64,000 nt of DNA, from NCBI GenBank assembly GCA_006247105.1, contig CM016928.1:1054001-1118000 (forward strand), given 5' to 3'. Positions 34,066-42,540 of the stretch are shown here, in pieces. The position numbers were made by a program, and so were the translations under genes. This DNA comes from Giardia muris (taxonomy: Eukaryota; Fornicata; Diplomonadida; Hexamitidae). Under the pieces are notes generated by a model. That model worked only from the letters and a program-made list of their open reading frames with translations. It was not told the DNA's origin and did no database searches. The first letter of the stretch is position 1. The number at the start of each line of letters is the position of its first letter.

Positions 34066-35952
34066 ATGGACCTGCGAGAGGCGTTGGAGGCCTACACGGC
34101 CGCCTATCGTGGCGTCTCGCAAGAGATCTACCCATTGGACCGGCTACTTATGCGTCTCGAGGTAGCGGTACGACGTGTTGAACAACTGGAGCAAGTCGAT
34201 GGGAGAGAATGGCGAATGGAGATCGAATCGATGTTCCATCGACTATCACGGTGCTACCAGGAGGTGTATAGCTTCTTGACGTGCCTGGACTGTTCTTTGT
34301 GCCCTCCTTTAGAGCCGCAATTGAGTGATATCTTTCCAATAGATCCCACTGAATCCTGGTATGAGCAAGCGACGGTCCTTGCTCCTTGCATGTTACTGAC
34401 ATTACCAGAGCGTCTAGACCCGAAGATACGACGTCCAGGACTATGGGAACGTGCGTCCTCTAGAATCCCACTTATCCGAGAGAGGATGATATATAGGAAT
34501 GCCATCATGCAGCAAGCAAACAGCCTTCTAGAGCGACGGTTGAGGCAGCACGCACGGCACTGTTGCCTACAAGTATTGATATCGCAATATGACCTCGCTA
34601 AGAGCTTAGTTGGGAATCAATGTAGAGATAATAGGATGCCCTCTCCTCCAGGGACTCCACTGTCCTTGCCGCAACTTACCACGCTAGTTGTAATCGGTAG
34701 CTTGTCGGTAGAGACGTATGAGGCAAATGTCACTTTCGGATTACATACAACTACGCCTCCGGCCAATCAACGAGAAGACTCCTTTTATCTCCTCATCCCA
34801 GCCGATATCCTTCGGCGTGACAAGGGGCCTCAGTCCGCCATGTTCACTATCTCCGGCCTCATCCCCCCACTTGCGATTCAAGCTACGGACTGTCTCGAGG
34901 TCACCTGTCTTCGACGACGATGGTTGTGCATCCCGCCGACGCTGACGGGCTTCCTATATCCCTTCGTGCCAAATCCAAAGTCTTCTGAGTCCGATGGATC
35001 TAAACCGGCCATCGTGGAACTGATGAAAGGTTTCGAGCAGAATACTGAGGAACTGCATCTGTTACAAAGGCGGGTTCTTAAGGAACTGGATCGGGACGCA
35101 CGTGCGCAACGACGAAGAACGCAGATGGATGATTCCCATCGCTCTTCAATTGCCTCCATGCGGGGATCACAAAGAACAAAGCAGCGGGAAACACGGAACC
35201 TGGGTGTTGGAGTCTGGGGTCTCAGGTTCAAACGAAGTAGGGTGCAAGGAACCATGAAGAGGGAAACACCACCCAAGCGGATGACTCTAATTCATGCGTT
35301 CCAACACGACTGCGATATGCGAAAAGCAGAATATATGGTCCCTCCTCCTCTGCCATTGAAGCTGGGCCTAGGACGGCACCCTTTTCTTAGTGTCTACATG
35401 ATCTCCCCATTGATCAATACGGGTACTCAGCGAACCCCCGTCACCGTCATCCTTCCGACGAAGGCACAGCTTGTGGTGACGACGTCCTTCGTCCCGGAAA
35501 AGCAGCGGTCACTGGTGCATGCTGGGATAACGTTCGATATCTATCGCCTTCACCTCACTTTTAGTCTACCATCCTGGACGAGTGCTTTGCCGTACGCAGT
35601 ATATATCGCCTCAATGGCAATACGTTTCGAGGCTACCCTTGATGGGGCTTCAGGGATTGCCGTGGATAGTGAAGGAGTACCACACTCGTACCCGTATGAG
35701 CTAGTGCTTCCTTGTGACCTGTACCTGAGCTCCGGTTTTAGCCTCACTCGGTGTGGTTACTATGACCTCTCCACAACCCGGCTACATTGGATCAGAACTG
35801 AAAGGGTAGAAAGGCCGGGAGCGATGCGTTCGCATACGTTCACTGTCGAGTATGGCTGCCGGGGTGGGACAAACACCAAGCCAAGCATACGGCCAGTCCT
35901 TGATAGCACGGTTGCGGCGGACGCATTATTTGTTTCGTACTTAACCCTCTGA
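34066..35952 (+). CDS. Hypothetical protein (628 aa), N-terminal helical, C-terminal beta-rich
   Basis: Not recognised. The first ~190 residues are helical with heptads (LLMRLEVAVRRVEQLEQVDGREW.., QQANSLLERRLRQHARHCCLQVL). A central basic stretch (ELDRDARAQRRRTQMDDSHRSS, residues ~340-390) is probably disordered. The last ~200 residues alternate hydrophobic strands (PVTVILPTKAQLVVTTSFV, HAGITFDIYRLHLTFSLP) and may form a beta domain. No signal peptide or membrane helix. ATG 34066 follows GAAAGA. Its last 12 nt overlap the convergent 74-aa gene. Confidence 0.78.
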   Translation: MDLREALEAYTAAYRGVSQEIYPLDRLLMRLEVAVRRVEQLEQVDGREWRMEIESMFHRLSRCYQEVYSFLTCLDCSLCPPLEPQLSDIFPIDPTESWYEQATVLAPCMLLTLPERLDPKIRRPGLWERASSRIPLIRERMIYRNAIMQQANSLLERRLRQHARHCCLQVLISQYDLAKSLVGNQCRDNRMPSPPGTPLSLPQLTTLVVIGSLSVETYEANVTFGLHTTTPPANQREDSFYLLIPADILRRDKGPQSAMFTISGLIPPLAIQATDCLEVTCLRRRWLCIPPTLTGFLYPFVPNPKSSESDGSKPAIVELMKGFEQNTEELHLLQRRVLKELDRDARAQRRRTQMDDSHRSSIASMRGSQRTKQRETRNLGVGVWGLRFKRSRVQGTMKRETPPKRMTLIHAFQHDCDMRKAEYMVPPPLPLKLGLGRHPFLSVYMISPLINTGTQRTPVTVILPTKAQLVVTTSFVPEKQRSLVHAGITFDIYRLHLTFSLPSWTSALPYAVYIASMAIRFEATLDGASGIAVDSEGVPHSYPYELVLPCDLYLSSGFSLTRCGYYDLSTTRLHWIRTERVERPGAMRSHTFTVEYGCRGGTNTKPSIRPVLDSTVAADALFVSYLTL

Positions 35953-36165
35953 GACTCGCGACGCATTGCCGTCTGGGGCGCGGGAGAGGCGGCTTCTGAC
36001 CTCCTCCTCGGTCGGCAAGGGTGCCCCGGAGTCGAAGAGGCGCTTGAGCCCGAGGATGGTGCGCCCCTGGGCGTCGTCCAGATACTCGAGAACGCGTTGG
36101 TACTCGGCCGCGAGAGACTTCTCGTAGGCGAGGATGGCCTGGTCGCAGGCGGCCACAAACGTCAT
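35941..36165 (-). CDS. Small hypothetical protein (74 aa)
   Basis: Not recognised. An acidic, largely helical 74-residue product (DQAILAYEKSLAAEYQRVLEYLDDAQGRTILGLKRLFDSG). ATG 36163-36165 follows GAAACAAG on the coding strand. It fills the space between the 628-aa gene and IscU almost exactly, and no longer ORF competes on either strand, which is the main reason to accept it. It overlaps the 3' end of the 628-aa gene by 12 nt. Confidence 0.55.
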   Translation of the reverse strand: MTFVAACDQAILAYEKSLAAEYQRVLEYLDDAQGRTILGLKRLFDSGAPLPTEEEVRSRLSRAPDGNASRVSEG

Positions 36166-36229
36166 CTTGTTTCTTTCTCTTGGTCCTTAGGAGCTGAGTC
36201 CTTTTTAGGACCAGGGGAAAAAAACTCTG
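36166..36229. promoter_or_regulatory. 64-nt divergent promoter region with a 7-bp inverted repeat
   Basis: TGGTCCT (36181-36187) and AGGACCA (36207-36213) form an inverted repeat around a 19-nt centre, between the 74-aa and IscU starts. The dyad could be an operator or chance; the A-rich stretch GGGGAAAAAAAC lies close to the IscU start. Confidence 0.3.
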
Positions 36230-36790
36230 ATGAAGACGCTATCAACGGCTCCAATGCAGGCCTCCTCGGGCCTCCGGCCGGCTCTATTGAGCTCCCTAGG
36301 TGCCCTCCTTCGCTATGTCGCGGCCCCGAAGGGCGAGGAGATGTACTCGGACCTAGCAATGCAACACTACCGCAGCCCCACCAACGTCGGGACGCTTGAC
36401 GATAATGATGACCAGGTGGGATCGGGCCTGGTCGGGGCACCCGCATGCGGCGATGTGATGAAGCTCCAGATCAAGGTTGATGATGATGGCCGTATTCAGG
36501 AGGCGCGGTTCAAGACATTTGGGTGTGGGGCTGCAATAGCTTCCTCAAGCTATGCCACTACTCTCTTGGAGGGGAGAACATTGGAGGAGGCGGCCCAGAT
36601 TAAGAACAGTGATATCAGTGACAAGCTTGGCCTACCTCCTGTCAAGCTCCATTGTAGTGTCCTAGCAGAAGATGCGATCAAGCAGGCGATCGAGGATTAC
36701 AAGCGCAAGAGGACTCAGAAGATCCGGGTTGATCACTCGAAGCCGAGCGGGGGTGCGGCCACTAGGAGCACGAGCAATCGGAAGAAGTGA
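36230..36790 (+). CDS. ISCU: IscU iron-sulfur cluster scaffold (mitosomal type)
   Basis: Scaffold on which the cysteine desulfurase IscS assembles [2Fe-2S] clusters; in Giardia this happens in mitosomes. Ligand residues are all present: Cys73 (PACGD, with Asp75), Cys99 (FGCG) and Cys142 (LHCS). The LPPVK motif recognised by the dedicated Hsp70 chaperone is present just before Cys142. The N-terminal ~35 residues (MKTLSTAPMQASSGLRPALLSSLGALLRYVAAPKG) are Ser/Leu/Arg-rich without acidic residues, consistent with a mitosomal targeting presequence. A ~30-residue basic C-terminal tail follows the conserved fold, longer than in most IscU. The stop overlaps AGTGAAT. Confidence 0.95.
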   Translation: MKTLSTAPMQASSGLRPALLSSLGALLRYVAAPKGEEMYSDLAMQHYRSPTNVGTLDDNDDQVGSGLVGAPACGDVMKLQIKVDDDGRIQEARFKTFGCGAAIASSSYATTLLEGRTLEEAAQIKNSDISDKLGLPPVKLHCSVLAEDAIKQAIEDYKRKRTQKIRVDHSKPSGGAATRSTSNRKK

Positions 36791-36792
36791 AT
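36786..36792 (+). terminator. AGTGAAT poly(A) signal overlapping the IscU stop
   Basis: AGTGAAT contains the TGA stop of IscU. Confidence 0.65.
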
Positions 36793-36813
36793 TATGTAGA
36801 GGAGGGGGACGCC

Positions 36814-36820
36814 GTTCACT
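36814..36820 (-). terminator. AGTGAAC poly(A) signal for the EF-hand gene
   Basis: AGTGAAC on the minus strand lies 8 nt past the TGA stop of the EF-hand gene, in the 37-nt gap shared with the convergent IscU gene. Confidence 0.55.
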
Positions 36821-36827
36821 CCGTCGG

Positions 36828-37352
36828 TCACGAGTATGACTTCCCAATTGGTAGAGTCAACTCTGGTTTGCTCTCGGCAAGTAAGGCCTTGAAATCATCA
36901 TAATCGAGGTCTTCAGGGATGACAATCTTCTTGGTCTGGACCGTCAGTGACGCGGATAGCCGCCTCTCGATCTGCGCACGGATGATCGAGTCGAGGTTGA
37001 TCTGCATGTCGAAGAGGCTGACAATCGCCTTCAAAGCGGACAAGGAGATCTTTCCCGACTTGTCATACGCTCCACCTAGTGCGTGCCATGCACTGAGCAC
37101 GTCCTGGTCGTCGTCGGACCCGGAGCCGCGCGTCCTTTGGTGCTGGATGATGCGGAGTAGCTCCTGGAAGGTCAGGAGACCGTCGGAGTTCACGTCAGCA
37201 TCCGCAATCATCGTAAACAGCTCCTCGTCCGTCGGCTCGAGCCCGATGGCCTGTAGGATCTCCCGGATCCGCCACATGTCGACCATTCCAGACCCTGTCG
37301 TATCGAACGTCTCGAAGATCTCACGGCAACGAGTGACCTCTGCCTGGTTCAT
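36828..37352 (-). CDS. Calmodulin-like EF-hand protein
   Basis: A 174-residue EF-hand protein. EF loop 2 (residues 53-64, DVNSDGLLTFQE) is canonical with Asp53, Asn55, Asp57, Gly58 and Glu64. Loop 1 (FDTTGSGMVDMW) starts properly but lacks the position-12 Glu. Loop 3 (YDKSGKISLSAL) is degenerate, and a C-terminal DLDYDDFKALL may be a remnant of loop 4. A Gly/Ser/Asp linker (TRGSGSDDDQD) splits the lobes. So it probably binds one or two Ca2+. Calmodulin, centrin, and axonemal EF-hand proteins are possible relatives. ATG 37350-37352 follows TTTTTTTA; the longer frame starts only with GTG. It diverges from RPB10 across 39 nt. Confidence 0.85.
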   Translation of the reverse strand: MNQAEVTRCREIFETFDTTGSGMVDMWRIREILQAIGLEPTDEELFTMIADADVNSDGLLTFQELLRIIQHQRTRGSGSDDDQDVLSAWHALGGAYDKSGKISLSALKAIVSLFDMQINLDSIIRAQIERRLSASLTVQTKKIVIPEDLDYDDFKALLAESKPELTLPIGKSYS

Positions 37353-37391
37353 TAAAAAAACACCGGGTTTTCGGTCCTTGCTCCCCACCAG

Positions 37392-37643
37392 ATGATCATC
37401 CCGGTCCGTTGCTTCACATGCGGCAAGGTCGTCGGCTCCCTTTACGAGCCCTACCTTCAGAAGGTTGAGCAGTATAGGGCCTCCCCACCTCCTACCGGAA
37501 CGGCAGAAAAGCAGGCGCTTGATGACCTCGGTCTAACCAGGTATTGCTGTCGTCGCATGCTCCTCACCCACGTCGACCTCATCGACGACCTCCTCCTCTA
37601 TACTCCTGGGGCGCGCTATGCCATTCAAGCAGAAGTGAATTGA
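37392..37643 (+). CDS. RPB10: RPB10/RPABC5, shared RNA polymerase subunit
   Basis: Small zinc-binding subunit common to RNA polymerases I, II and III. The 83-residue protein has the conserved [15 protein letters not shown] start with Cys7 and Cys10, and the [18 protein letters not shown] signature with the atypical adjacent Cys pair. It is longer than the usual ~67-70 residues because of a Pro-rich insert ([12 protein letters not shown]) and a C-terminal extension. Start ATG 37392 is the universal N-terminus. The RPB1 gene lies 20 kb away, so they are not co-transcribed. Confidence 0.95.
   Translation: MIIPVRCFTCGKVVGSLYEPYLQKVEQYRASPPPTGTAEKQALDDLGLTRYCCRRMLLTHVDLIDDLLLYTPGARYAIQAEVN
37634..37640 (+). 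terminator. AGTGAAT poly(A) signal at the end of RPB10
   Basis: AGTGAAT lies within the last codons of RPB10, directly before its TGA stop at 37641-37643. Confidence 0.5.
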
Positions 37644-37670
37644 TTGCCCCTGACAAGGGTCTTCTCGTTC

Positions 37671-38276
37671 CTATCCCTGCTGCCGACGTAGGGCCGCGGC
37701 GGCCGTTAAGGCGGATAGCTCGCTATCGACGCAAGCTCCCATGAGGCGGGTATCCTTATCCTCATCGAGGCGCAAGAGGAGCCCTTTGAGGTCATCAAGA
37801 ACCTCCTGGTATGCACACAAAGCGTCCTCATGCCCCCGAATGTCTGCAAGAAGGCGTCCGCGCTGGCTGACGAAGGCGTCAGTAGGACGGTAGTGCTGTT
37901 CCTCCTGCTCCTCCGCAGTGAGACCAAGAGCCTCCTTCAAGCTCTGGATTCGCCGCCGCAGTCTTTCCTCATGTTGGTTCTTAGGGCCATCTCTCACCTC
38001 CGACGTCGGGGTCCCAGCCCGTTGGTGCTTCTCCACGGCGACCCGAAGGCGTGAGATCAATGTGACGTTAGCGGAGAAGCGGCCATTCTCGCAAACGACC
38101 GGTCCAGCATAGTGTTCATCATAGCTTCTCTCTGGAATCAAGCGTGCCAAAAGAGTGGCGGCTTGCTTTCGGATGTTTTCCTCTCTTTCCCGATACTCCG
38201 GAGTTCCTGACCCTTCTCTTAGTCCAAGGACTTGCAAATCGATGACGGCCCTCCTGATCTCGTCAAGGTTTGCCAT
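37671..38276 (-). CDS. Hypothetical coiled-coil protein (201 aa)
   Basis: Not recognised. The 201-residue protein is helical throughout (MANLDEIRRAVIDLQVLGLRE.., EERLRRRIQSLKEALGLTAEEQEEQ.., HEDALCAYQEVLDDLKGLLLRLDEDKD). ATG 38274-38276 is chosen because it follows GACGAAAAATGG on the coding strand and begins the regular helix pattern; the frame upstream overlaps the SHF-repeat gene and is not needed. It lies 19 nt downstream of that gene on the same strand. A microtubule or structural role is possible but not shown. Confidence 0.75.
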   Translation of the reverse strand: MANLDEIRRAVIDLQVLGLREGSGTPEYREREENIRKQAATLLARLIPERSYDEHYAGPVVCENGRFSANVTLISRLRVAVEKHQRAGTPTSEVRDGPKNQHEERLRRRIQSLKEALGLTAEEQEEQHYRPTDAFVSQRGRLLADIRGHEDALCAYQEVLDDLKGLLLRLDEDKDTRLMGACVDSELSALTAAAALRRQQG

Positions 38277-38293
38277 TTTTCGTCCGATTTCAG

Positions 38294-38300
38294 GTTCACA
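38294..38300 (-). terminator. TGTGAAC, variant poly(A) signal overlapping the SHF-repeat gene stop
   Basis: Minus-strand TGTGAAC contains the TGA stop. The same heptamer follows the RPB1 and high-cysteine protein genes. Confidence 0.35.
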
Positions 38301-39831
38301 GATACGCAAACTCCTCCTCCTTATACTCCCAAACGTTCCCTTCAAGCGGCTTCGGCTGGTAATCGGAGTGATAGATCGTCTCGCCCTCAAACTTGCTCCC
38401 AGTGAGTCCTACGTTGAAGTGAGACTTTCTCAAGGCGGTAGAGTCCGCCATTTGAGAGCGCAGGTCCGGGCGTGGGATGAAGTTTGAGTTATGCTCTGTT
38501 GCTCCCTGGAACGCGGCCCCGGGCGCTCCCGCAGTGATATGAGAGTTCCGAAGCCCCATTTCCGCGGCGTCGATAAGCTTCTGTCCGGCATAAGGTTTGC
38601 TTTGAGCAAGCATATCTCCAGTAGTGGTGGTGGAGGCCATTGGGCCAGAGTTCCGTTCGGAGAGATGAGAATGACGGAGGCGTGCGGCGGCGTCACCGTC
38701 GAGCACTGAACGCTGGGAACCGTCTGGTACACGGTTATATTCGGCCATGAACTCGGACTCCTTCTGGATTTGGCTATTCTGGTCATTGATGACGATTGGG
38801 GCAGTGGAACCATAGATCCGGGACTTAAGGGAGGACTCTGGACCTCGAGCACCACGGACCGCCGTGGGGTCATAGGGAACGTACTTGGCTTGTGTCTCTG
38901 ATAGGTCTGCGCTTGCGGAGCCTTCGAGAGGGTTAAGGACGTGTGCCTTACTCGAGCCTGGATCAGGGCGTAAGAGGCCAAGCGGATGATGATTAGGGTA
39001 CGTCTGATAACTCGCTTGTTGCTCGGTTTGAGTCGTCAGCATCGGGGCGTTGAGAGGATAAGGAAGATGGGACTGGCGCAAGGCGGTTGGGTCCATGTTG
39101 TCGGACTTGAGTCCCATCTTCCCAGCAGTCTGATTAAGCATGTCAGAGGTCTCCGTAGTCCTAGGATAAGCTGGGTCATAGCCACATTCGATATGGCTCT
39201 TCCTTAGCCCTGGGTCATTAGCACGGGCGAGGAGCTCCTTATAATTCGCACCATTGAGGTACGGCTTATAAGAATCCTGAGTCTCCGAGAAGTTCCCAGC
39301 GAATGGTGCCTGGGTCGTAGGGAAGTGCGACGCCTGAAGCGTCCGAGTATCAAGCAGCTGCCCCGCTCCCTCTTGAACCGGATGAGGGACATAGTCAGTC
39401 TGCTGGATTGACCTATCTGTTCCTATACCGTCGGCCCCGATTCGGAAGTGCGAGCGCTGGAATCCCGGGGCGACCGGCTGTGATGGGGGGACTCCGTGCG
39501 GGCGGTAATCTGCCATGTAGACCGAGTCTGTCGTCAATGCGTTCGGATCCCGTGCCAACTTAATGTTATCCGGAAGGTGGTGCAGGTTTGTCGCCGCGAC
39601 CTGGGAGTCGAGCGGCCGGGCGCGGTACTCGGCCTGGTGCTCCGAGATCCCCATCTTCGGGTCCTTGGTCCCGCTCAAGGAGAAGTGGGACTGACGAAGA
39701 TTGGGATCGGAATACTTTGAGTACTCGCACTTCCGTGGGATATACTCGTCATGGTACTCCGACTCCACCTTGTGCGGGTACGATACTAGCTTAATATGGG
39801 AGCGTTGTAAGACTTGGGTTCTCGAAGTCAT
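38296..39831 (-). CDS. SHF-motif repeat protein, axonemal microtubule-associated type
   Basis: The 511-residue protein consists of about twelve imperfect repeats of ~40 residues. Each starts with an L-R-x-SHF-like motif (LRQSHFSLS, FQRSHFRIG, LQASHFPTT, LRKSHIECG, LRQSHLPYP, LRHSHLSER, LRNSHITAG, LRKSHFNVG) and ends in a Tyr/Pro motif (DYRPH, DYVPH, SYKPY, KYVPY, DYQPK). The first repeat begins at residue 7 and the last ends near residue 497, leaving almost no other domain. SHF-type repeats of this kind occur in ciliary proteins such as SAXO4/PPP1R32 and TEX45, so binding to axonemal or other stable microtubules is inferred. The stop lies inside TGTGAAC. Confidence 0.82.
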   Translation of the reverse strand: MTSRTQVLQRSHIKLVSYPHKVESEYHDEYIPRKCEYSKYSDPNLRQSHFSLSGTKDPKMGISEHQAEYRARPLDSQVAATNLHHLPDNIKLARDPNALTTDSVYMADYRPHGVPPSQPVAPGFQRSHFRIGADGIGTDRSIQQTDYVPHPVQEGAGQLLDTRTLQASHFPTTQAPFAGNFSETQDSYKPYLNGANYKELLARANDPGLRKSHIECGYDPAYPRTTETSDMLNQTAGKMGLKSDNMDPTALRQSHLPYPLNAPMLTTQTEQQASYQTYPNHHPLGLLRPDPGSSKAHVLNPLEGSASADLSETQAKYVPYDPTAVRGARGPESSLKSRIYGSTAPIVINDQNSQIQKESEFMAEYNRVPDGSQRSVLDGDAAARLRHSHLSERNSGPMASTTTTGDMLAQSKPYAGQKLIDAAEMGLRNSHITAGAPGAAFQGATEHNSNFIPRPDLRSQMADSTALRKSHFNVGLTGSKFEGETIYHSDYQPKPLEGNVWEYKEEEFAYL

Positions 39832-39899
39832 TCGGATTTTTTATGACTCTTCTCTCCTTCTCCTTCGTCTTTGACACGGTCAGACTGGCAACTACACAC

Positions 39900-39906
39900 G
39901 TTCACA
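39900..39906 (-). terminator. TGTGAAC, variant poly(A) signal after the high-cysteine protein gene
   Basis: Minus-strand TGTGAAC lies 33 nt downstream of the TAG stop at 39940, in the 108-nt gap before the SHF-repeat gene. Confidence 0.35.
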
Positions 39907-39939
39907 GACATCTTAGAGCGCAAAGGATCCACCTGCACT

Positions 39940-42540
39940 CTAATCGGAAAAGGTAGTCCCTCCCAGCATTGAGTCCTGGAGGGGAGATACTGAATCATGC
40001 TCGTCAAGAATGCGAACCACATCATCGCGATTCATCTTCCGACGAAGGAAAAAGCACCCAACCCCCAGTCCGACGACGAGGAGGATGATAACAACGCACG
40101 AGACGACGACGGGAACAACCGGGAATGGTTCCCGCACAGCCTCCTCGCGCGATACGCAAGTGTAAACCCCACCAACCTTCTTCGGGACGTTCGGAGCTGC
40201 GCAGCTGAGACAGGAGCAGCTATTTGCGGCTGCTAAACTCCGCCCCCGCCAAGACCTAGTCTGCTTTGATGCTCGTGCGGATGTGCAACGAGAACACCCA
40301 GAAGGACAGGATTGGAGCCCCTGCCCTGTGATATAATAGTAACCATCGTCCGGATGCTCACACACCCCATCTGCCGTGCAGGATAGACAATGGTCAGGAC
40401 AAGTCCCAACAGACCCATCGCTGTTCAAGTAGAAGCCCATTTTCGGCTGAGTACAAAGGCCCTGGACGCAGACCTGACACTTATCCACATCCTTGCAAGC
40501 GATGCACGCGGGCGCACCATCCGCGGTGCCATTGTAATATCCGGGCTTGCACTGGGTGCAGGAGAATGCGTCATCACAGACGTCGCAGTTTTCTAGGCAC
40601 GGGATGCACACTCCAGCTTGAAGTAGGTAACCACTGCTGCAACTGAGGCATATCGAATCGCTACAGCTCATACAATTCTTCGGGCACTGAAGGCACTCTT
40701 GGGTATCAGTCAGGTAATATCCCGGATCACACACAATACAACTGTCCGGGTCGGTGCATCGTGCGCAGTTGGCCTTGCACTTGCTGCACCCCTCAGGGCC
40801 AAGATACCACCCATTGTTACACCCCTGACAGGAGGTCCCATCAAGACAGTATGGACATCCACCTACGCAAGGTAGGCACTCCCCCTCGGCACTCAAATAC
40901 ATTCCGGTCATACATGCAGTGCAGGCATGCTCCGTGCACGTGTTGCAACCAGGATAAAGGGCACTACAAAGCTTGCAGGTCGAGACCCCGTCAACTTGAA
41001 GCAGGACGGCTTCATAAATGCATCCTGTGCAGACAAACGCTCCATCCTTCAGATCATACTCTGCACAGTTGGGAAGGTCACAGGTATGACACTGGCCATC
41101 AACGGTAATGAAGTTCGGGTCGCATTTGGTACACGTATCAGCTCCGCTGCATGCAGTACATCCCCCACCGCACATTTGGCACGTCCCAGCCTTGAGAAAG
41201 TAGCCAGCTATGCAACCGGTACATGCGGACGACTGGGCGTCATACTGTTTGCAGCCTTCTATGTACGTTCCATTTGCAGGTATGCAATTTGGCGAACTGT
41301 TGTTGCACGCACTGCAAGTCGTGCCATCAGTGCAAGTCTTGCACCCTTCTCTACACGGAAGGCATCCTTTCCCGCCGTTGAACGACCAGTATCCGGCAGA
41401 GCACGCATCACAGATCAAGGCTGTCTTGCTAGGGGTCTCACAATTCGGGATCTCGATGGTACTGCCCTCGGGGCCGCAGATACCGGTAGTGCACCCTGGG
41501 CCAGTCTTCCTATCCGGACATGCGACGCATGCGTTACCACTAAGCATGTAGCCATTATGGCAGGCGGTACACTTCGAACTCAAGCCACTACTACAGCTGG
41601 TACAATTCTTGAATTCGTTTCGTCCACTCTTACACGCGGTACAGTTAAAGCCTGCTAGGCTTCCAGAGCACGGGACGCAAAACCCCAATTCCGTGGCCTT
41701 CCCCCCAATATCCACGATGCGCCAAACGTCCAGTTTGTAATCGTCCATGCACAGCTCACAGAGCTCGTAGTCAGAGTTACACGTCTTGCAGTAGTCCAGG
41801 ACGGTCCCACCACACTGATATGACGTACAGTTGTACCCAAAGTACCCACCCTCGCACTTTACGCAGTCCCCGCTTTTCAAGTAATAGCCGGGATCACAAT
41901 CCGCGCACTCGTTAGTTCTACCATTCGCACACTTCGTGCAATGGTCCCGGACTACTGCAGTCACTTGCTTGGTCGCACTAACAGGACAGATGAGTCCTAT
42001 GCAATCAGGTCCGATACGACCACCCGTGCATACCTGGCAATGGCCCCCAGAGTAGAAGTATCCGGGGGGGCACTCTGCACAGGTCCCAAATTTTTCCCCA
42101 CACTTTCCGCACGATTGAAGAAGGACGCAACATTCGACAGAGGTATCAGAACTGTCAGCACTGTTACATGAATTAGCACACTCCGGCTTTTCTTCGTTCT
42201 TGCACCAAATATTTGCACACTCAATCCCGGTATGAGGCCAACTGCAGGCAACGCACTCGCTGAGGTTATTGAGGTTAAGTCTGAAGTTGCTATTGCACTG
42301 CTTGCAACCAGTTATCTTATCAGCGATGATGGCATTGCAGTTATCTGGTTTAACTGCCAGGAGATGTGGAATATTTGAAGAGGAGACAGAATCATGATCT
42401 CCCCCGAATTCGTCATCCAACACACCAACCATGGCGCCTTTCTCCATGGCCGTCTCATCTCTGCGGAAGGCATCCTCGCAATGCACCAGGAAGGGTATGG
42501 TCGTCAGTGCGAGGAGGGTGACCATTTTGTTTTGTGCCAT
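39940..42540 (-). CDS. High-cysteine membrane protein (HCMP), VSP-related but without the VSP tail
   Basis: Type I surface protein. The 866 residues start with a signal peptide (MAQNKMVTLLALTTIPFLVHC), followed by a long ectodomain packed with CXXC and CXC units (CTGGRIGPDC, CSSGYLLQAGVCIPC, CRTCTD-like blocks) resembling tandem EGF/furin-like modules. One transmembrane helix is at about 808-832, then a 34-residue cytosolic tail beginning RRKMNRDDVVRILDEHD. Giardia VSPs end in a very short, conserved CRGKA tail and carry GGCY; neither is present, so HCMP is the better call. The coding sequence is not antigenically assignable. ATG 42538-42540 precedes the signal peptide directly. It diverges from the GASP-like gene across 187 nt. 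Confidence 0.9.
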   Translation of the reverse strand: MAQNKMVTLLALTTIPFLVHCEDAFRRDETAMEKGAMVGVLDDEFGGDHDSVSSSNIPHLLAVKPDNCNAIIADKITGCKQCNSNFRLNLNNLSECVACSWPHTGIECANIWCKNEEKPECANSCNSADSSDTSVECCVLLQSCGKCGEKFGTCAECPPGYFYSGGHCQVCTGGRIGPDCIGLICPVSATKQVTAVVRDHCTKCANGRTNECADCDPGYYLKSGDCVKCEGGYFGYNCTSYQCGGTVLDYCKTCNSDYELCELCMDDYKLDVWRIVDIGGKATELGFCVPCSGSLAGFNCTACKSGRNEFKNCTSCSSGLSSKCTACHNGYMLSGNACVACPDRKTGPGCTTGICGPEGSTIEIPNCETPSKTALICDACSAGYWSFNGGKGCLPCREGCKTCTDGTTCSACNNSSPNCIPANGTYIEGCKQYDAQSSACTGCIAGYFLKAGTCQMCGGGCTACSGADTCTKCDPNFITVDGQCHTCDLPNCAEYDLKDGAFVCTGCIYEAVLLQVDGVSTCKLCSALYPGCNTCTEHACTACMTGMYLSAEGECLPCVGGCPYCLDGTSCQGCNNGWYLGPEGCSKCKANCARCTDPDSCIVCDPGYYLTDTQECLQCPKNCMSCSDSICLSCSSGYLLQAGVCIPCLENCDVCDDAFSCTQCKPGYYNGTADGAPACIACKDVDKCQVCVQGLCTQPKMGFYLNSDGSVGTCPDHCLSCTADGVCEHPDDGYYYITGQGLQSCPSGCSRCTSARASKQTRSWRGRSLAAANSCSCLSCAAPNVPKKVGGVYTCVSREEAVREPFPVVPVVVSCVVIILLVVGLGVGCFFLRRKMNRDDVVRILDEHDSVSPLQDSMLGGTTFSD

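Noticed and set aside
36181..36229. Possible intron upstream of IscU, because the start is embedded in AG-rich sequence
   Set aside because: No Giardia-type 5' GTATGT or fused branch point/3' splice motif is present, and the ORF gives a full IscU with a plausible presequence.
40761..41658. Plus-strand frames of 115 and 243 codons opposite the HCMP gene
   Set aside because: Antisense of Cys codons (TGC read as GCA); HCMP has signal peptide, CXXC blocks and TM helix in a single frame.
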